Below, one piece after another: positions 61,466 through 64,000 of a stretch of DNA of 64,000 nucleotides. The notes beneath the pieces are model-generated. The model was not told the origin of the DNA, ran no database searches, and was given only the letters and a program-made list of their open reading frames with translations. The position numbers were made by a program, and so were the translations under genes. The DNA comes from Bacteroidetes bacterium HGW-Bacteroidetes-5 (lineage in GTDB: Bacteria > Bacteroidota > Bacteroidia > Bacteroidales > UBA932): positions 806,001-870,000 of the forward strand of contig PHDC01000001.1 of assembly GCA_002842515.1 (NCBI GenBank). The letters run 5' to 3'. Position 1 is the stretch's first letter. Every line of letters begins with the position of its first letter.

Positions 61466-63328
61466 ATGAAGGGCAAAATATTTAAAGATTCCGAAAACGT
61501 TTTCCAGGATCAGGCTAGGATTTTGCTTGATTTCTACGAAAAAGCTGCCGAAAAAATTGTTTTTGAAGAGAAACATATAGAGCGGAGAAAATCTGAACTC
61601 GAAGAGGAGCTTGCTGCTTTAAATAAAGATATCTCCCGCACCTCTCTGTTAAAATGGCTACTGTTAATATTTATTATCCCCTTTATCCTCTACTATGTTA
61701 AAGAGAGCAATTTAAAAAAGAGCAGGTCTGTACTACAGGAGCAGATAGAGGAGCTAAATAAGAAGTTCAAAGATATTTTCCGGGGTTACAAAGTGAGCAA
61801 AATGGCAATTGCCTATGTACCCGTAGCTAGCCAGGTAAAATATGAGAACAAGAGCTTTATTGTAGATTATACCGGCACTACAGCAGAGAGTGAGTTTAAG
61901 CTTCAGATTCCAAAACACAATGAGACTCTGGTAGAAAAAATCGAGGAGCTGGAGCAGCTCTCCAAAGAGGCTCCTATGGTTGAATCTTCACACAACTCTG
62001 AGTCTGTCAACACTCAGGAGTTCTCATCATCTATGCAGGAGTTGAATCAAAATGACTATTTCGGGTCACTCGAGAGAGCTCTTCGCACAATAACTTACTG
62101 TATTGACGATATAGATACCACCTCGGTATCTCTCCCTTTAGTCTCCAATAACAGCGATTACCATAACTTTCTTCGGGAGTACTCAACCAACGAAATTCCT
62201 GCAGGAGCCCCAGTTTTTGAAGTTTTTGACACCTCCCGATACTACTCTCAAATATCTAAGTTCCACGAACTTAATAGAATGAAAGATACTCTCTCAAGGC
62301 ACACATCCAAATTTGAAGATGTCCTCAAAGGGCTTATGCTCACTCTTGCTCAATCTGTTCAGACAATCTCTTCACTTAAGATTGCATCTGCAGATAAAAT
62401 AGTATTTGACTCAAACAGAGTTCTTTTCAAGATACTCAAATCTCCATACAACCACTACTCCCCTGTTTTAGAGCAGGCAGAGATTGAGAGAATACGCAAT
62501 GAGAGTTTCAATTACGGAGAGTCAATACAGGAGTATGTCCCTTTTCAGCTTAAGAGCAGCTCCAGGGTGAGGTATAATATGCTTTCGGACAGCTGGGTTG
62601 CAGAGGATGGAAGCGCCACCAATATGCCGTTTGGAATTCACCAGATTCACGAAGAGATTGTCGCCCCAATTGTACAGAGCCTTATGGAGGAGACACGGGT
62701 AGAGCGTCTAAAAATCTACAACCATATTAAAGATCAAAAGATAAGCTACCTTAACAAATGGCATCAGGATACAGAAGATTTTTATGGACGAAACAGGGCG
62801 GAGAGTGCAGATCTTGTTAATTTAATGCGGAACACTTTAAGCGAGTATGTTGCTGCCTACAACACTATGATCTCAATGCAAAAAACAGAGGAGAGTATGA
62901 AGCAGTCAAACGGATCGCTGGACTCCTCACTTGTAGAATCTGTCTCAAGCAGTGTAGAGATTCTTGCTGCTTTTGAGAAGCAGTCACAAGAGTTCCAGAG
63001 TGTTCAGACAGAGTTCGAGAACTATATGGAGCAGCTTAAGGAGGATATCGTTAAAAAAGCAGACAGTTTTGAGCACATAGATTACTACGAAGCTCTGCTT
63101 AGGGACGGCAACTCTAAAGAAACAGCTGTTGCAGCCAAAGAGATCTATGAAATGGACGAAAGAAGAAGACCTCTCATTGCCGTAAATCCTCTTTTTGCAA
63201 AGATGTCCGAGATGCCTCCTGAGCCAAGCGTAGACAGTATAACATTTGAATTGGTATCGATGAGTCTGCCGGATATGGCAAAAGATGCCATTGCAGAACT
63301 TGAACACGAACTCCAGGAGGAGCTTTAA
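61466..63328 (+). CDS. Long helical protein with one transmembrane segment, unknown function
   Basis: 620 residues from the ATG at 61466; a TTG four codons upstream is less likely. The N-terminal ~60 residues are charged and coiled-coil-like (RRKSELEEELAALNKDIS), then comes one hydrophobic helix (LLKWLLLIFIIPFILYYV), a second coiled-coil (RSVLQEQIEELNKKF) and a long mostly helical region rich in Ser, Glu and Gln. No enzymatic motif is seen. The next gene starts 23 bases later and is also helical, so they may form a complex. I do not recognise either family. Confidence 0.55.
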   Translation: MKGKIFKDSENVFQDQARILLDFYEKAAEKIVFEEKHIERRKSELEEELAALNKDISRTSLLKWLLLIFIIPFILYYVKESNLKKSRSVLQEQIEELNKKFKDIFRGYKVSKMAIAYVPVASQVKYENKSFIVDYTGTTAESEFKLQIPKHNETLVEKIEELEQLSKEAPMVESSHNSESVNTQEFSSSMQELNQNDYFGSLERALRTITYCIDDIDTTSVSLPLVSNNSDYHNFLREYSTNEIPAGAPVFEVFDTSRYYSQISKFHELNRMKDTLSRHTSKFEDVLKGLMLTLAQSVQTISSLKIASADKIVFDSNRVLFKILKSPYNHYSPVLEQAEIERIRNESFNYGESIQEYVPFQLKSSSRVRYNMLSDSWVAEDGSATNMPFGIHQIHEEIVAPIVQSLMEETRVERLKIYNHIKDQKISYLNKWHQDTEDFYGRNRAESADLVNLMRNTLSEYVAAYNTMISMQKTEESMKQSNGSLDSSLVESVSSSVEILAAFEKQSQEFQSVQTEFENYMEQLKEDIVKKADSFEHIDYYEALLRDGNSKETAVAAKEIYEMDERRRPLIAVNPLFAKMSEMPPEPSVDSITFELVSMSLPDMAKDAIAELEHELQEEL

Positions 63329-63351
63329 CTTAGAAATCCCAACTTGATACT

Positions 63352-64000
63352 ATGTCAACCTTTAATTATCATATAGATACGCAGCCACTGGCAGAGGAGA
63401 TGGGTAATGTCTCTAAGAATGTTAACCTCACAACCGGTGCTGTAGTTGCTATGCAGGCAGCTGTAGTTGCTGCCGAAGAGAGAGCCTCAGACCTTGTTTG
63501 TGATAATGTAAACAGAGGTTTTTACTCTCTCATCCGTTCTCAGATCTCTCAAAAGCTTGCAAAGTACAAAAGCGAATATGAGTCTAAAAGGATGCTGCTT
63601 TCACACCAGAAAAGGGCTTTGGTGAGCATCAAGACAATTATGGAGAGAGATTACAATATGATCTCAAAACGATACACCAAACTCTTCAACGGATTGAATT
63701 CAAACCTCCAGACTCGGGTTTTTGAGGTTGATAAGCCAATGATTGACTTCTCCTACAGAGATATCGGAAGAATGACCAACAGGTCTAAGTATCTTACTGC
63801 CGTAGTCCCTCTTACTCAATTAGAGTCGGTTGCTTCAAGCCAAAAAATTGTTGCTTCAAACATTAAACAGAGAGGTTTAAATGCTATAAACTCCATAAAG
63901 GCCTTTATTCTGGAGATGCATAACCAGGAGAGTCTTGCCAAGAAGATTCTGGTTGATGACATCGTTACAAGAAACAGTGAAGCATATCTTCCTGTTGCTC
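63352..64000 (+). CDS. Helical protein of unknown function (3' end outside window)
   Basis: The frame from the ATG at 63352 (MSTFNYHIDTQPLAEEMGNV) stays open to the window edge, at least 216 residues. The visible part is predicted helical, with Ala-rich and charged stretches (VVAMQAAVVAAEERASDLVC, SKRMLLSHQKRALVSIKTIM). There is no signal peptide or transmembrane segment so far. It is 23 bases downstream of the coiled-coil membrane protein, presumably in one operon. Confidence 0.6.
   Translation, partial: MSTFNYHIDTQPLAEEMGNVSKNVNLTTGAVVAMQAAVVAAEERASDLVCDNVNRGFYSLIRSQISQKLAKYKSEYESKRMLLSHQKRALVSIKTIMERDYNMISKRYTKLFNGLNSNLQTRVFEVDKPMIDFSYRDIGRMTNRSKYLTAVVPLTQLESVASSQKIVASNIKQRGLNAINSIKAFILEMHNQESLAKKILVDDIVTRNSEAYLPVA

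Overview
The window looks like chromosomal DNA of a member of the Bacteroidota, probably a Bacteroidales-type anaerobe. Promoters of the family-specific type (TTTG, about 19 bases, then TAnnTTTG) precede several genes. There are many short lipoprotein signals, an Omp28-like lipoprotein, GH92/GH2 glycan enzymes, AAA_14/DUF4143 ATPases and an IS407-type IS3 element. No rRNA, tRNA or CRISPR was found. Assignments come from reading the sequence and from family knowledge; no search was run.

Layout. (1) 1-4 kb: the C-terminal end of a SelO-like AMPylase, a GNAT acetyltransferase, a secreted SUMF1-type protein, a Fic protein with repeated operator-like boxes, and a secreted DsrE-like protein. (2) 4-25.2 kb: an AT-rich accessory region in which every gene is on the plus strand and most genes or operons are followed by a 105-140 bp imperfect palindrome, often ending in a CGTTAG-type motif. 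The cargo is a Nudix regulator, DUF3024, YdeI/DUF1801, ParDE, a C45-like hydrolase, GNAT, an orphan ATPase, an IS3 element inside a broken SDR gene, a Septu-like ATPase/HNH pair, a PD-(D/E)XK-like plus MBL-fold pair, two decayed genes, and an AVAST type 1-like operon (MBL, trypsin-STAND, STAND-TPR). It resembles an integron-like cassette array loaded with antiphage genes, although no integrase is in the window. (3) 25.5-29.9 kb, minus strand: an McrBC-like system.

(4) 30.3-34.5 kb: a four-gene redox module: Cys-rich beta-propeller lipoprotein, PhnD-like lipoprotein, NapG-like Tat ferredoxin, and NapH-like membrane ferredoxin. (5) 34.5-36.8 kb: a repeat-rich segment. An AAA_14/DUF4143 ATPase lies between two direct copies of a block made of 20-bp GCGAAGC repeats, a ~119-bp terminal-inverted-repeat element and the ATPase gene's own 3' end. 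(6) 36.8-41 kb: isochorismatase-like and YciI-like secreted proteins, a DASS carboxylate transporter, a Gdx/SugE-type SMR exporter and an Omp28-like lipoprotein. (7) 41-47.4 kb, minus strand: a five-gene run with a two-subunit xanthine dehydrogenase-family enzyme, a membrane protein, a TlpA thioredoxin and an outer-membrane barrel-like protein.

(8) 47.5-53 kb: a barrel-like protein, an S41 protease, small unknown proteins, and a minus-strand pair of a PD-(D/E)XK-like protein with an AlbA/Schlafen-like protein. (9) 53.4-61.4 kb: a mannoside locus with a GH10-like (DUF187) glycosidase, an MFS sugar importer, a GH2 beta-mannosidase and a GH92 alpha-mannosidase, in tight succession behind one TAnnTTTG promoter. 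(10) 61.5-64 kb: two helical proteins of unknown function, the second cut by the window edge.
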